Shown here one piece after another: positions 12,919 to 21,149 of a stretch of 42,184 nt of DNA. This DNA is from a virus: IMG/VR virus record IMGVR_UViG_3300043631_000001, positions 1 to 42,184 of that record; one strand, given 5' to 3'. The notes under the pieces were generated by a model. It ran no database searches. It was not told the origin of the DNA and saw only the letters and a list, made by a program, of their open reading frames with translations. The position numbers and the translations under genes are program-made. Position 1 is the stretch's first letter, and every line of letters begins with the position of its first letter.

Positions 12919-15545
12919 CAGATCAGCCCCCTCGATGTGGTCACGTTGCGCCGGGCACCTGCGAGCTGGTGCGTCGTGACGTTGTCGGCGATCTCCTGGC
13001 CGTCGAGATAGAGATGGGTGTGGACCTCCATCATTGCGAACGTGCCCGATGAGGCGACGTTCGCAGTCCCGGCAGTGCGCATGCTTCGCACGCCGGACAG
13101 GAGGTCACTGAACTGGCCGGGCGTGAACACGGTTTCACCGCCGTGGACAATGGCCCACTGGGGCAGGCCTATTGGGCCAGGGACCGGGCCCCCGAGGTCG
13201 AAGGTCTTGATCTTGGGCGCTCCGACGGCTCCTCCGATGGCCCCGCTGATGGCGGAGAGGGACGAGCTGTCAAGCGTGAGGTTGAGCTTGGCCTGGATGT
13301 CGAGCGGGTTGGCCGTCCAGAAGGCCTGGGCGTCGGTCAGCGTCTGGTTCATGTTGTCGGTAGCCGTCTGGAGGTGGGCGCCGAGGTCGTTGACTGCCCC
13401 GGTGCCATGCTTGACCACTTCGTCCCGGAGGGCCTGCAGCATGGGTCCGGCCTTCGGTCCCAGCTGGGCCAGGGGCTGGAGGATGGCCTGGGAGACCTTG
13501 TTGTCCATCAGGAACTGGAGGTTCGTCGCCCACGAGTTCATGTCAGCGATGTTCTGGATGAGCTGGGCCTTGAACTCGGCGAACGAGGTGGCCACCTTGG
13601 CCGAGGTGGTGCCGACGGTGCTGACGTCGGTGGCGAGCTGGCGCTGGGCGTCTGCGATCCCCTTGACCAGGGCCTCGTCCGGGGCCTGCGCCACCTGGAG
13701 GGCCTTGTCCGCATCGGCCTGGGCAAGCTGCGCGTCGGCAAGCGCCCGCTCCTGGTCCACCCGTGCCCGGATGGCGTCGGTCGTCGCCTCCTGCGCCACC
13801 CGGTAGTTGTCCTCAGCGGTGAGCCGTATCGGTGAGCTCGCATCCGCCTCGTGCTGCAGGTCGAAGAGGGCCTTCTCGGCGAGTGCCTGCGCGGCGGCGG
13901 CATCGACGGACCCGTAGCGAGCTGATTGGGTGGCCAGCTCGGCGTCGAGGAGCTGGCGGTTCGTGGCCGTGCCACTGGCCTTCAACGCCTGCTCAGTGGA
14001 GATGGCGTCACCCAGGGACAGGGACGCCTGAGTGTTGGCGATCTTGGCCTTGCCGATGTCCTCCTCGGCCTTGGCCTGGTCGGCCGGGCTCGGCCCCCCC
14101 ATCACGGCCTGGAGGGCCTTGAGCATATCCAGCTCTTTTTTCTGCGCAGCCGCAACGTTCTCCGTCGCCTTGTCGAGTGAGACCTGGGCCGACTCCTCAC
14201 CCCGGGCTGCCGTCTCAACCCCTTTGGTGGCCGAAGCAAGGGCTGTCAGGTTGATGACCCCATCAGCGCGCAGCTCATTGAGCTTCTGCTGATCCTGGGC
14301 GGCTTTGTCGTCGGCCTTGGAGGCGGCCGAGGTGGCCGTCGCCATGACACCCAGTCCGTCGGCAGCGTTCCCGACGAGGTTAAAGCCCTTGACCACCGAG
14401 TCGGCGAAGGCCTGAGCCTTCTTGGCGGCCGCATCCATGGCAGCGGCGTTGTCCTGGATGGTGGCGTTCTCGGCCTCCAGCGCGGTGCGAGAGTCCTGCA
14501 CAGCCTTCGTGCTGTCGCCAAAGGCCAGGTGCCAGGCCTTCATGCCCCAGGCGATGGGGCCGCCGAGGATCGTGCCCAGGCCCCCGAGCCCGTGGTCCGT
14601 CTTCTCGATCCAGCCGTTGATGCTCCGCAGGTCCTCGATGCCGGTGGTGATCCAGTGGAGGAAGTCCGTGATGGCAGGAATCGCCGCCCGGCCGAGCGTG
14701 ACCTCGATGCCCTTGAAGGCCTCGCCCATGTCCCGCTGGGCCATCGTGTAGGCCTTCGCCTGCGCGAGGCCCTGCTGGCCGAAGGTCAGCCCTAGCTTGT
14801 CCGCTTCCTTGCCCACCCGGACGATCTCATCCGCCGTAGCCGACAGCATGGGCCGCAACGCCGTGCCGCCCTTGCCAAAGGTGTCGAGCAGGAAGGTGTT
14901 GCGCTCGACGGCGGTGCCGAGTGACTGGTACTTCTCAGCCAGCAGGGGCAGGTCCTTGGTCAGGTCCTGGCCCTTCAGGCGGGCCAGCTCCGCCTGGGTG
15001 AACCACGCCCTGAACTTGGGCGGTCCCTCGTCGAGGTTCTTGGAGAAGCGCACCAGGGCTGTACCGCCAGCGTCGACGTCGACGCCGAAGTGGACAAACT
15101 CGGCCCTCAGCCGGGAGGCGTCCTCGGCACTGGCCCCCGTGATGGCCTGGAGCTTGCGGATCTCCCCGGCCATCGAGGCAGCGACGCCGGCAGCCTGGTT
15201 GAGGCCCACGGCCAGGCCCACGGCCGCTGCGATCCCGATCCCGATCGGCCCGGCAATACCGGCGATTCCCGCCCCCGCCGATTCGGCGCCGGCCGCTGCC
15301 TCTCCGCCGGCACCGGCCAGGCCCTTGAGCGCGGTCTCACCCTCCCCGACGATGCTCTTGACGCCTCCAAGGTTCACGTTGAAGGCGCCGCCCAGCTTGG
15401 AGAGCTGGGCCTGCATGAAGGTGCCGACCTGGCCGAGGTTGGCACCCATCTGGTTGTGGGCGCCCTCGATCTCTTTGGCCGTCGCCTTGAGCGCGGTCGC
15501 ATCGCCCGCGTAGCGCAGCAGCAGCGCCCGCACCCCGCCGGCCAC
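12918..15545 (-). CDS. Tape measure protein
   Basis: 875 aa from GTG at 15545, which overlaps the previous TAG stop by one base. Long Ala/Gln-rich helical body, a hydrophobic stretch near residues 75-120 (GPIGIGIAAAVGLAVGLNQA), and the tape-measure end signature FDLGGPVPGPIGLPQWAIVH then GGETVFTP. It sets tail length and is ejected with the DNA. By the usual rule of about 0.15 nm per residue the tail would be roughly 130 nm. It is the longest gene and lies between the tail chaperone region and the minor tail protein. Confidence 0.93.
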   Translation of the reverse strand: MAGGVRALLLRYAGDATALKATAKEIEGAHNQMGANLGQVGTFMQAQLSKLGGAFNVNLGGVKSIVGEGETALKGLAGAGGEAAAGAESAGAGIAGIAGPIGIGIAAAVGLAVGLNQAAGVAASMAGEIRKLQAITGASAEDASRLRAEFVHFGVDVDAGGTALVRFSKNLDEGPPKFRAWFTQAELARLKGQDLTKDLPLLAEKYQSLGTAVERNTFLLDTFGKGGTALRPMLSATADEIVRVGKEADKLGLTFGQQGLAQAKAYTMAQRDMGEAFKGIEVTLGRAAIPAITDFLHWITTGIEDLRSINGWIEKTDHGLGGLGTILGGPIAWGMKAWHLAFGDSTKAVQDSRTALEAENATIQDNAAAMDAAAKKAQAFADSVVKGFNLVGNAADGLGVMATATSAASKADDKAAQDQQKLNELRADGVINLTALASATKGVETAARGEESAQVSLDKATENVAAAQKKELDMLKALQAVMGGPSPADQAKAEEDIGKAKIANTQASLSLGDAISTEQALKASGTATNRQLLDAELATQSARYGSVDAAAAQALAEKALFDLQHEADASSPIRLTAEDNYRVAQEATTDAIRARVDQERALADAQLAQADADKALQVAQAPDEALVKGIADAQRQLATDVSTVGTTSAKVATSFAEFKAQLIQNIADMNSWATNLQFLMDNKVSQAILQPLAQLGPKAGPMLQALRDEVVKHGTGAVNDLGAHLQTATDNMNQTLTDAQAFWTANPLDIQAKLNLTLDSSSLSAISGAIGGAVGAPKIKTFDLGGPVPGPIGLPQWAIVHGGETVFTPGQFSDLLSGVRSMRTAGTANVASSGTFAMMEVHTHLYLDGQEIADNVTTHQLAGARRNVTTSRGLI

Positions 15546-15922
15546 TAGCCGAACCACCCGTACATGGTCACGATGTCCGCCATCTGTTGGTCGACGATCT
15601 TGTCCACCTCGGCCCCCTTCTCGTGCAGCGCCCGGTGTCCGTAGCGCCCAGGTGCCCCGTGGGCCATCCAGCCGGGCTTGCGGGACCACTCCGCCGCCTC
15701 GGCCCAGTCCTTCTCGAAGATGATCTGGCCCTCGACGCCGGCGACCTCCAGCCGGCCGGCGGCGGCCACCCTGGAGCTTGGTGAAAGCTCCCGAGCGCGA
15801 TCGAGCACGGGCTTGCCGGCCGCCTCCAGGCCCTTGTGCAGAGCGGCATCCACGCCGTCGATGGACTTGCGGACGGCGGCCGTGAACTCCCCGAGGTTGA
15901 CGATCTCGATCATCGGTGCCAT
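15545..15922 (-). CDS. HK97 gp10-like tail-completion protein
   Basis: 125 aa from ATG at 15922 (TGATG overlap). VNLGEFTAAVRKSIDGVDAA followed by GLEAAGKPVLDRARELSP is the opening of HK97-gp10-like proteins, and the C-terminus has ALHEKGAEVDKIVDQQMADI. Such proteins act in head-tail or tail-end joining and are normally encoded upstream of the major tail gene. Here the gene lies between the chaperone and the tape measure. The family call is by pattern. Confidence 0.65.
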   Translation of the reverse strand: MAPMIEIVNLGEFTAAVRKSIDGVDAALHKGLEAAGKPVLDRARELSPSSRVAAAGRLEVAGVEGQIIFEKDWAEAAEWSRKPGWMAHGAPGRYGHRALHEKGAEVDKIVDQQMADIVTMYGWFG

Positions 15923-16475
15923 CAGCCGGTCATCTCCTTGAGCCTGCGTTGAAGATCCAGGCGCTTTCGCTCAGCAGCAGCCGCAGCCGCCCGTTCCATG
16001 TCGGCCTCGTAAAAGTTGCGCAGCGCCTCGAGCACCCCTGCCGGCGGGCCGCCGTCGACGGGGTCCGGGGTCCAGGCCTCGATCTGGTACAGCGCCGAGA
16101 TGCCGGCTACGAGGCCCTCAGCTTGGCTCCAGGAGGGTCCACCGTGGCCTCACCCTCTTCGGCCGCCTGTTCATCGTCGGGGTAGGTCGTCAGGTCCCTG
16201 AAGTCGGTGAGGCGCTCGCAGAAGGCCACGTAGTCCCGCCCCGCCAGCGCTGGCTGCTGGCGCTGCAGCTCCCGCCAGACGAAGAACAGCCAGAAGCTGG
16301 CCGGCACCTTCAGGAAGTCGTCGAACGGCTCCAGGAACACCGCCGGAGACTTGTGGAACTCCCGCTCGTAGGCCAGGGCGTCCTTCAGCGGGATCCTGCT
16401 GCCCACCGGCCAGAGCTTGTTGTCGAACTCGAGCTCCTGGCCGTCCTCGAACTTCAGGTAGTAGCGGCGTCCCAT
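15922..16475 (-). CDS. Tail assembly chaperone, long (-1 frameshift) product
   Basis: The 16107-16475 frame must shift -1 to read on to TGA at 15922-15924. The second frame has no start of its own: it is closed by TGA at 16152-16150, then reads SWSQAEGLVAGISALYQIEA, WTPDPVDGGPPAGVLEALRN, FYEADMERAAAAAAERKRLD to the end. This is the G/GT arrangement of lambda, conserved across long-tailed phages and placed as expected between the major tail and tape measure genes. The longer product binds the tape measure during assembly. Confidence 0.82.
16107..16149 (-). other. Programmed -1 frameshift window
   Basis: The shift must fall between the second frame's last stop (16152-16150) and the first frame's TAG (16109-16107). 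Within it, CCCTCCT at 16137-16131 (codons CCT CCT) allows a CCT-to-CCC slip of a proline tRNA and is the best candidate. No canonical XXXYYYZ heptamer is present. The exact slip codon is inferred. Confidence 0.5.
16107..16475 (-). CDS. Tail assembly chaperone, short product (G-type)
   Basis: 122 aa from ATG at 16475 (TGATGG overlap with the major tail stop). YYLKFEDGQELEFDNKLWP and AYEREFHKSPAVFLEPFDDF, with WLFFVWRELQRQ after it, resemble actinophage tail-chaperone N-domains. It ends at TAG 16109-16107 with VDPPGAKLRAS. Most ribosomes would make this form and a minority shift into the longer one. Confidence 0.82.
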   Translation of the reverse strand: MGRRYYLKFEDGQELEFDNKLWPVGSRIPLKDALAYEREFHKSPAVFLEPFDDFLKVPASFWLFFVWRELQRQQPALAGRDYVAFCERLTDFRDLTTYPDDEQAAEEGEATVDPPGAKLRAS

Positions 16476-17698
16476 CAGTAGGCCGCGACGCTGTTCTTCA
16501 CCACGGCGCTGACAATGTTGCCGCCTGTCGGGCGGAACGCCGTGCCGGCGAAGGTGACGATCGCCGACCCGCCCTTGGGCTTGGCGTCGGGCATGTCGGC
16601 GAGGAAGGTCACCCGGTTCGAGAAGATCCGCAGCGACGTGTTCACGTCGTAGGCGAAGGTGACGTCCGCGCTGCCGATCGGTGGTGTCCCGGACGGCGTG
16701 AGGCCGGTGCCGCTGCCCGTCTCCACCTTGTACCACTGGGTCAGGTCGTTGGGCACCAGCGTGAGGGAGTAGAGCACCTCGAGCTGGCCGGTGACGATGT
16801 CGTCGGGCATCTGCGAGGCGGCCAGGATGACCGAGTCGGCGTTGCGCTTGAGGATGATGCTGCCCGCTTGGCACTTGGCTGCGACGGGGACGGTGCTGGC
16901 GGCGTCCATCAGGAACGTGGCGCCGGCCCCCGAGAAGTACGGCTGCCCGGCCTCGTCGTTGAAGGCCGCCAGGGAACCCAGGGTGAGGGTGACACCGGAG
17001 GCGGTCGCCGTGGCGTTGACCGGTACGCCCGCCGTGGTGGCGAGCGTTGCGGCGGAGTTGGTCGCCGGCGACACGGCCGGGGTCACGGTTCCCAGCACTG
17101 TGCTGGCGGGGATGCCTGCACCTGTGATCGGGCGCCCGACGTCCGCCTGGGTCAGTAGCCCGAGGGCAGGGCTGGTGATGTTGGGGCTGCCGCTGGTGGT
17201 CGCCCCGTCGGCGAAGACCCGGGAGCCCTGGTTGGTCCAGATCGTCTTCCCGGCCAGGGTGGCGGTCATGTCGACCTTGCCCGGGCCCGCCCACTTGAAC
17301 TCGAGCTGGTCGACCTTCAGGTCCAGGAGGGCGGCGTACTCGGCGCCATACCGGGCCGCAGCGCCGACCCAGGGCAGCGGCTCGTTCGCCGGGGTGAGGG
17401 TGTGGGTGTAGTTCGGGCCAGCTCCTGTCACAACGTCCGCCCCCAGGAGCTGATACAGGAATAGCCCGGCCAGGCGAGCGTAGGCGAGCGTAGGGATGAT
17501 GAGGCCGGGCTTGACGCTGCGGCGCTCGACCTCGCTGAACCCCGGGAAGGCCGAGGTGAGCGGGATCTCTCCCTGATCGATCTTCTCGTCCCAGGGCTTC
17601 CCGCTCTCGAGGCCCACGCCGTACGTTGGCGGTGCGCCCACGCCAGCGGCGCTCTGGCGGCCGAAGGCAACGGCGACGTTACTGCTGGGGATCCCCAT
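16475..17698 (-). CDS. Major tail protein
   Basis: 407 aa from ATG at 17698, with a GAGGTGAGCCAGG ribosome region. The N-terminus SSNVAVAFGRQSAAGVGAPP and GEIPLTSAFPGFSEVERRSV are typical of tube proteins of actinophage siphoviruses. Residues about 160-240 hold an extra Ala/Thr/Gly-rich domain (VFADGATTSGSPNITSPALG; DVGRPITGAGIPASTVLGTV), like modules repeated on actinophage surfaces. It is upstream of the frameshifted chaperone, as expected. It polymerises as hexameric rings of the tail tube. Confidence 0.85.
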   Translation of the reverse strand: MGIPSSNVAVAFGRQSAAGVGAPPTYGVGLESGKPWDEKIDQGEIPLTSAFPGFSEVERRSVKPGLIIPTLAYARLAGLFLYQLLGADVVTGAGPNYTHTLTPANEPLPWVGAAARYGAEYAALLDLKVDQLEFKWAGPGKVDMTATLAGKTIWTNQGSRVFADGATTSGSPNITSPALGLLTQADVGRPITGAGIPASTVLGTVTPAVSPATNSAATLATTAGVPVNATATASGVTLTLGSLAAFNDEAGQPYFSGAGATFLMDAASTVPVAAKCQAGSIILKRNADSVILAASQMPDDIVTGQLEVLYSLTLVPNDLTQWYKVETGSGTGLTPSGTPPIGSADVTFAYDVNTSLRIFSNRVTFLADMPDAKPKGGSAIVTFAGTAFRPTGGNIVSAVVKNSVAAY

Positions 17699-17954
17699 CC
17701 TGGCTCACCTCCTCGGTTGGCTCGACCACGCCTGCGGGGATGGGAGTGCCTGTGGTGCGTTCCAGCTCGGCGACCTCGCCCGGCTCGTCTTCGGTCACCG
17801 TGGCGAAGCCCTGCGTTACGAGGTGACGAAGTGCGGCCGCACTTCCCGGCGAGGCTGTTCCCAGGTCGTACGTTCCCGCCTCCAACGAGGCCTCGTGACG
17901 CTCCCCGTCCGCGGCGATGTCGACCGTGCAGGGCTCGGGTACCTGGATCTGCAA
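17679..17954 (-). CDS. Small hypothetical structural-region protein
   Basis: 91 aa from TTG at 17954, with AGGAGG 7 bases upstream. IQVPEPCTVDIAADGERHEA and EAGTYDLGTASPGSAAALRH, then an acidic Pro-rich tail. Its end overlaps the major tail gene by 20 bases. The place between tail terminator and major tail gene suggests a head-tail interface or decoration role, but it is not recognised. Confidence 0.65.
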   Translation of the reverse strand: MQIQVPEPCTVDIAADGERHEASLEAGTYDLGTASPGSAAALRHLVTQGFATVTEDEPGEVAELERTTGTPIPAGVVEPTEEVSQDGDPQQ

Positions 17955-17963
17955 GCTTTCCTC

Positions 17964-18413
17964 CTATCTCGATCGCTGGCAGGCCACTGCCACGGTCTTC
18001 CTGCAACCCCGGCCGCTGTTCACCGTCTGGAAGTCCCAGATCGGTCCGCCGGTCGCTGATGCGTTCTGCACTACACCGCCGAGCGTGCGGTCTGCCACGA
18101 TGGCGGCCTCCACCTCGGCGATGTAGCTCTCGGCGATGTCACGGGCCTCCTGCCAGGCGTTGCTCCCGGCCCGCTCGACCTGGATGTGCACGTCGATCGT
18201 GTAGGTCTCTTCCACGGACCTGGCCCCCATGCCAGTGGTGAGGTCTTCCGTCTTGTGGTCGAGAACGATGCCCGTGACCCAGATCGCCTCCGGCCGGGGC
18301 GGGTGCGGCATGACGAAGCCGACGTCGACCGGGACGGCGTTGGCCACGATCAGCGCCCGTGCGGAGATTGCCGCTGCCAGTCCGTCCTGCGCGGCCCCCA
18401 CCGAGCTGGGCAT
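17964..18413 (-). CDS. Tail terminator-like protein
   Basis: 149 aa from ATG at 18413 (TGATG overlap). DGLAAAISARALIVANAVPV, then IWVTGIVLDHKTEDL and YTIDVHIQVERAGSNAWQEA with RDIAESYIAEVEAAI. The alternation of a beta core with a final helix and the gene position fit tail-terminator/tail-completion proteins that cap the tube at the neck. Family assignment is by context and fold pattern. Confidence 0.65.
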   Translation of the reverse strand: MPSSVGAAQDGLAAAISARALIVANAVPVDVGFVMPHPPRPEAIWVTGIVLDHKTEDLTTGMGARSVEETYTIDVHIQVERAGSNAWQEARDIAESYIAEVEAAIVADRTLGGVVQNASATGGPIWDFQTVNSGRGCRKTVAVACQRSR

Positions 18414-18892
18414 CAGAAGCCGTCCGGTCCTGCCCACTCGATGGGCTCACCCTCGAGGAAGCCCTCCCCGGCGATCGCCGTGGGCAGGAAGATGTCCTCC
18501 CAGGGCCACATGGAAGTCTCCACCCGGCCCCTCGTCGTGGGCTTGGTCCACAGGCCCGTATTGCCGGCCGCCCGGCGCACGAGGCGCAGCTCCGCCTTCG
18601 TGAGGTAGACGTCGGCCGAGACGTTGCTCTGCACGTACCCGGTGCCGATGCCCTCCTGCGTCATGCGCTCGGGATTCTGGTAGGCCCGCAGCGCCGCCTG
18701 GAGGCAGACCGCCACGACGATGTCCGGGAGGTCCGCCACCAGGACGTTCGAGTCGTCCACCCAGGTCTTCACCGCCTCGGCGCGGATGCGCGCCGAGGCG
18801 TCATCCAGCACCGCCTGGGCGCGTGCGTCGTTCACCTGGCCCCCGGCGACCCGCGCCGTCAGTTGGTCCAGGGTGGCGAAGGCTGGCAGCAT
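18413..18892 (-). CDS. Head-tail connector (adaptor) protein
   Basis: 159 aa from ATG at 18892. FATLDQLTARVAGGQVNDAR, AQAVLDDASARIRAEA and VCLQAALRAYQNPERMTQEG match the all-helical gp6/gp15-like adaptors that sit under the portal ring. It lies directly after the capsid gene, as usual. The C-terminus is extended (TSMWPWEDIFLPTAIAGEGF). Confidence 0.78.
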   Translation of the reverse strand: MLPAFATLDQLTARVAGGQVNDARAQAVLDDASARIRAEAVKTWVDDSNVLVADLPDIVVAVCLQAALRAYQNPERMTQEGIGTGYVQSNVSADVYLTKAELRLVRRAAGNTGLWTKPTTRGRVETSMWPWEDIFLPTAIAGEGFLEGEPIEWAGPDGF

Positions 18893-18901
18893 CTGGGGGT
18901 C

Positions 18902-19855
18902 TTAGCTGGCGCCTTCGGGCGGCTGGGTGAGCTTCACGGCCCGGACGAAGATCGGGGCGTCGTCCCCCGTCACGGAAGGTACGAACCGGCCGTGCGCATC
19001 GAGGGTGCCCGTGTCCATCACGGGACTGCAGCCGGCGAACATGTTCACCAGGAGGCGGTCCCGGGTGTTGGCGAAGTCGTAGTCACGGATGGCTCGCATG
19101 GAGAGGCCGGCCCACGACTCGGAGGCCCCCCACGGCACGCCGTTCGGCACAAGGGGTGCCCTCATGGGCAAGGCGAAGGCCGTCTTGTGGCCGGCGATCG
19201 CCACATCTGGATCGAGGGCCGCATGCGTGACGATCGTAAAGCCGGCCATGCGCCCGATGGTGGCCTCGGCCAGCGCCGTCTCGGCGATCTGGCCGGCCCC
19301 GTCGTACTTGGAGAGCCGGTCGCTCGTGAGCAGGTTCGCCTCGATGTTGGTCCCCACGGCCATGAACCGCTGCCCCATGGGCACGTTCGCCTTGGACAGG
19401 GCCTTGCGGGCCTCGACGAAGGCCGGGTAGGGATCGGCGGGGTTGACGGTGACGTCGGTCTCGTAGGTCGCCGACTCCATGGCGGCCGCCAGGACGTCTT
19501 CGAGGCCCCGGGCCACGGCGTGGGTGGCTGGCTCCAGGACCTGCATGCCGAAGTCGGCGATGTCGAGGGTCATCTCGGCGTCGGTCACGCCGACCGCCTT
19601 GTAGATGTCGGTGTTCAGGGTCACGTCGACCGAGGTCTCGTCGAGGTCGTCGATGACGATCGGCGCTCCGCCACGCAGGGTCCGGGTGCGGGCCGTCGTG
19701 TAGGCCGGGATCCGGAGCGTGATGGTGTCGTTGCGGTTGCCTTGGAAGTTCGCAAAGGCGTCCGACCAGACCAGGGCAGGAAGGGTGATCTCACGCTCGA
19801 GCAGACCGAGCGCGGCGAAAACCACCTTCGCCGGGAGGATGAATTCGTTTGCCAC
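18902..19855 (-). CDS. Major capsid protein (HK97 fold, P22-coat-like)
   Basis: 317 aa from GTG at 19855, with an AAAGGAGG ribosome site, the strongest in the structural block. LLEREITLPALVWSDAFANF and NDTITLRIPAYTTARTRTLR are typical of the P22-coat-type actinophage capsids; then TLNTDIYKAVGVTDAEMTLD, ARGLEDVLAAAMESATY and GQRFMAVGTNIEANLL. No N-terminal scaffold or protease domain is fused; a separate scaffold lies upstream. It forms the icosahedral shell. Confidence 0.87.
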   Translation of the reverse strand: MANEFILPAKVVFAALGLLEREITLPALVWSDAFANFQGNRNDTITLRIPAYTTARTRTLRGGAPIVIDDLDETSVDVTLNTDIYKAVGVTDAEMTLDIADFGMQVLEPATHAVARGLEDVLAAAMESATYETDVTVNPADPYPAFVEARKALSKANVPMGQRFMAVGTNIEANLLTSDRLSKYDGAGQIAETALAEATIGRMAGFTIVTHAALDPDVAIAGHKTAFALPMRAPLVPNGVPWGASESWAGLSMRAIRDYDFANTRDRLLVNMFAGCSPVMDTGTLDAHGRFVPSVTGDDAPIFVRAVKLTQPPEGAS

Positions 19856-19922
19856 TGTACTGCCTCCTTTGGTCAGGGACCGCTATGGGCGAGCCCGTGA
19901 CCGGGGGCCTATGCGGTGACTG

Positions 19923-20456
19923 TCAGCGCCGGGGGATCTTGGCCGCCAGCTTGCGCGGGTCGAGCTCCTCGGCCTGCTTCGATGGATCTCCGCCACCGGA
20001 GAGACGCTCGCGGGGAGTGGTCCGGGGAGCCCGGCCGTTGCCGGAGCCCTTGGACCCTTCCTCGCCGTCACCCTTCGTGGACTTCATGCTCTCGAGAAGC
20101 TCGTCGGCATCCTCCTCCAGCTCCTCTCGGGTGCTGCCCTGTAGCCGCTTTGCCAGCTTGGCCGGGAGCTGCTTGTCGCTGGCCACCTCGGCTCGGAGCG
20201 CCCGTGCCTCCGACTCGGCGAGTTTGCCCTCGAGGGTTGCCTGACGGGCTGCCAGCTTCTCCGTTTCGGACTTGCTCGCATCGCCGGCTTCCTTGAGGGC
20301 CTTCAGCTCCTCGGCCGCCTTCTTGGCCGCTGCCTCGTTCTGGCGGGACAGGGCCTTCCACTTCTCCGCCTCGGCCTTGTGGTCAGGCTCATTGGTCGGA
20401 GCGGGCGGGTCGCCCTCCTTGGGCGGGTCCCCAGACTTCGGGGGATCGTCTGCCAT
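19923..20456 (-). CDS. Scaffolding protein
   Basis: 177 aa, highly charged and helical: a disordered N-terminus (PPKSGDPPKEGDPP), then a coiled coil KAEAEKWKALSRQNEAAAKK through LEGKLAESEARALRAEVASD, and a basic C-terminus. Composition and place between the MuF-like gene and the capsid gene are those of phage scaffolds (DUF4355-like). It guides capsid assembly and then leaves. Confidence 0.82.
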   Translation of the reverse strand: MADDPPKSGDPPKEGDPPAPTNEPDHKAEAEKWKALSRQNEAAAKKAAEELKALKEAGDASKSETEKLAARQATLEGKLAESEARALRAEVASDKQLPAKLAKRLQGSTREELEEDADELLESMKSTKGDGEEGSKGSGNGRAPRTTPRERLSGGGDPSKQAEELDPRKLAAKIPRR

Positions 20457-20537
20457 CAGTGCCTCCCATTTCGGGAATGGACCGGTGCCCTTCCGGCTCC
20501 GGGTGCTGCGGCGATCCAGGCCCCTTGCGGCCCCGGA

Positions 20538-21149
20538 TCAGGCTGCGACGTCGTAGACCGGCTCTGCCGAGCAGGCACAGCCGTCGTGGCTCTGGAACGA
20601 TGCTGCGTCCTCGGACATCACCTCCCCATCGAGGCCGGCGCAGAATTCGCAGGAAGCCCCGCCAGCGACCCGCTCCCAGCCCACGGCCCGGCGGTCGGCC
20701 CTGGTCGACTCGACGATCGTCTCCCGGCCCCCGTCCAGCGCGTAGCGCATGGCGGAGGCGGCGGTGCGGGCGTCGGCGATCTCCATGGCACGGTCCACTG
20801 CCACGCCCCTGCCGAGGTTGCCCCGGGCGGAGTAGAGACCGGTGACGAGCATCGAGATGGTGAAGGCGGACACGTCCAGCCCGCCCGCCTGCACCGGCGT
20901 GAAGTCGTCGGAGCCCGTCTCGATCTGGCGGTGCGCCCGCACGTAGGCGGCGGCCAGGAGCGCTGAATGGGCCTTGCCTGCTGCGGCGATCGGGGTCACC
21001 AGCGGCATCCAGTCGCTGTAGGAGCCCTCGATGTCTCCGGGGTCCACCACCTGCCAGGCGTTATGCATCTGGGCCACGACGGCGATTCCCAGGCGGAGCT
21101 GGGCGAGGCGGTGCGCCTCCGTCAACTGCCGGCCAGTAGGCGACGACAT
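20538..21149 (-). CDS. MuF-like minor head protein
   Basis: 203 aa from ATG at 21149 (TGATG overlap with the portal stop). The end carries WERVAGGASCEFCAGLDGEV and FQSHDGCACSAEP, with C167, C170, H188, C191 and C193, the zinc-type motif of MuF/VG15 capsid morphogenesis proteins. The N-terminal half is helical. It follows the portal gene, the usual position. No fused toxin or other effector domain is present. A far longer upstream start would lie inside the portal gene and is rejected. Confidence 0.82.
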   Translation of the reverse strand: MSSPTGRQLTEAHRLAQLRLGIAVVAQMHNAWQVVDPGDIEGSYSDWMPLVTPIAAAGKAHSALLAAAYVRAHRQIETGSDDFTPVQAGGLDVSAFTISMLVTGLYSARGNLGRGVAVDRAMEIADARTAASAMRYALDGGRETIVESTRADRRAVGWERVAGGASCEFCAGLDGEVMSEDAASFQSHDGCACSAEPVYDVAA

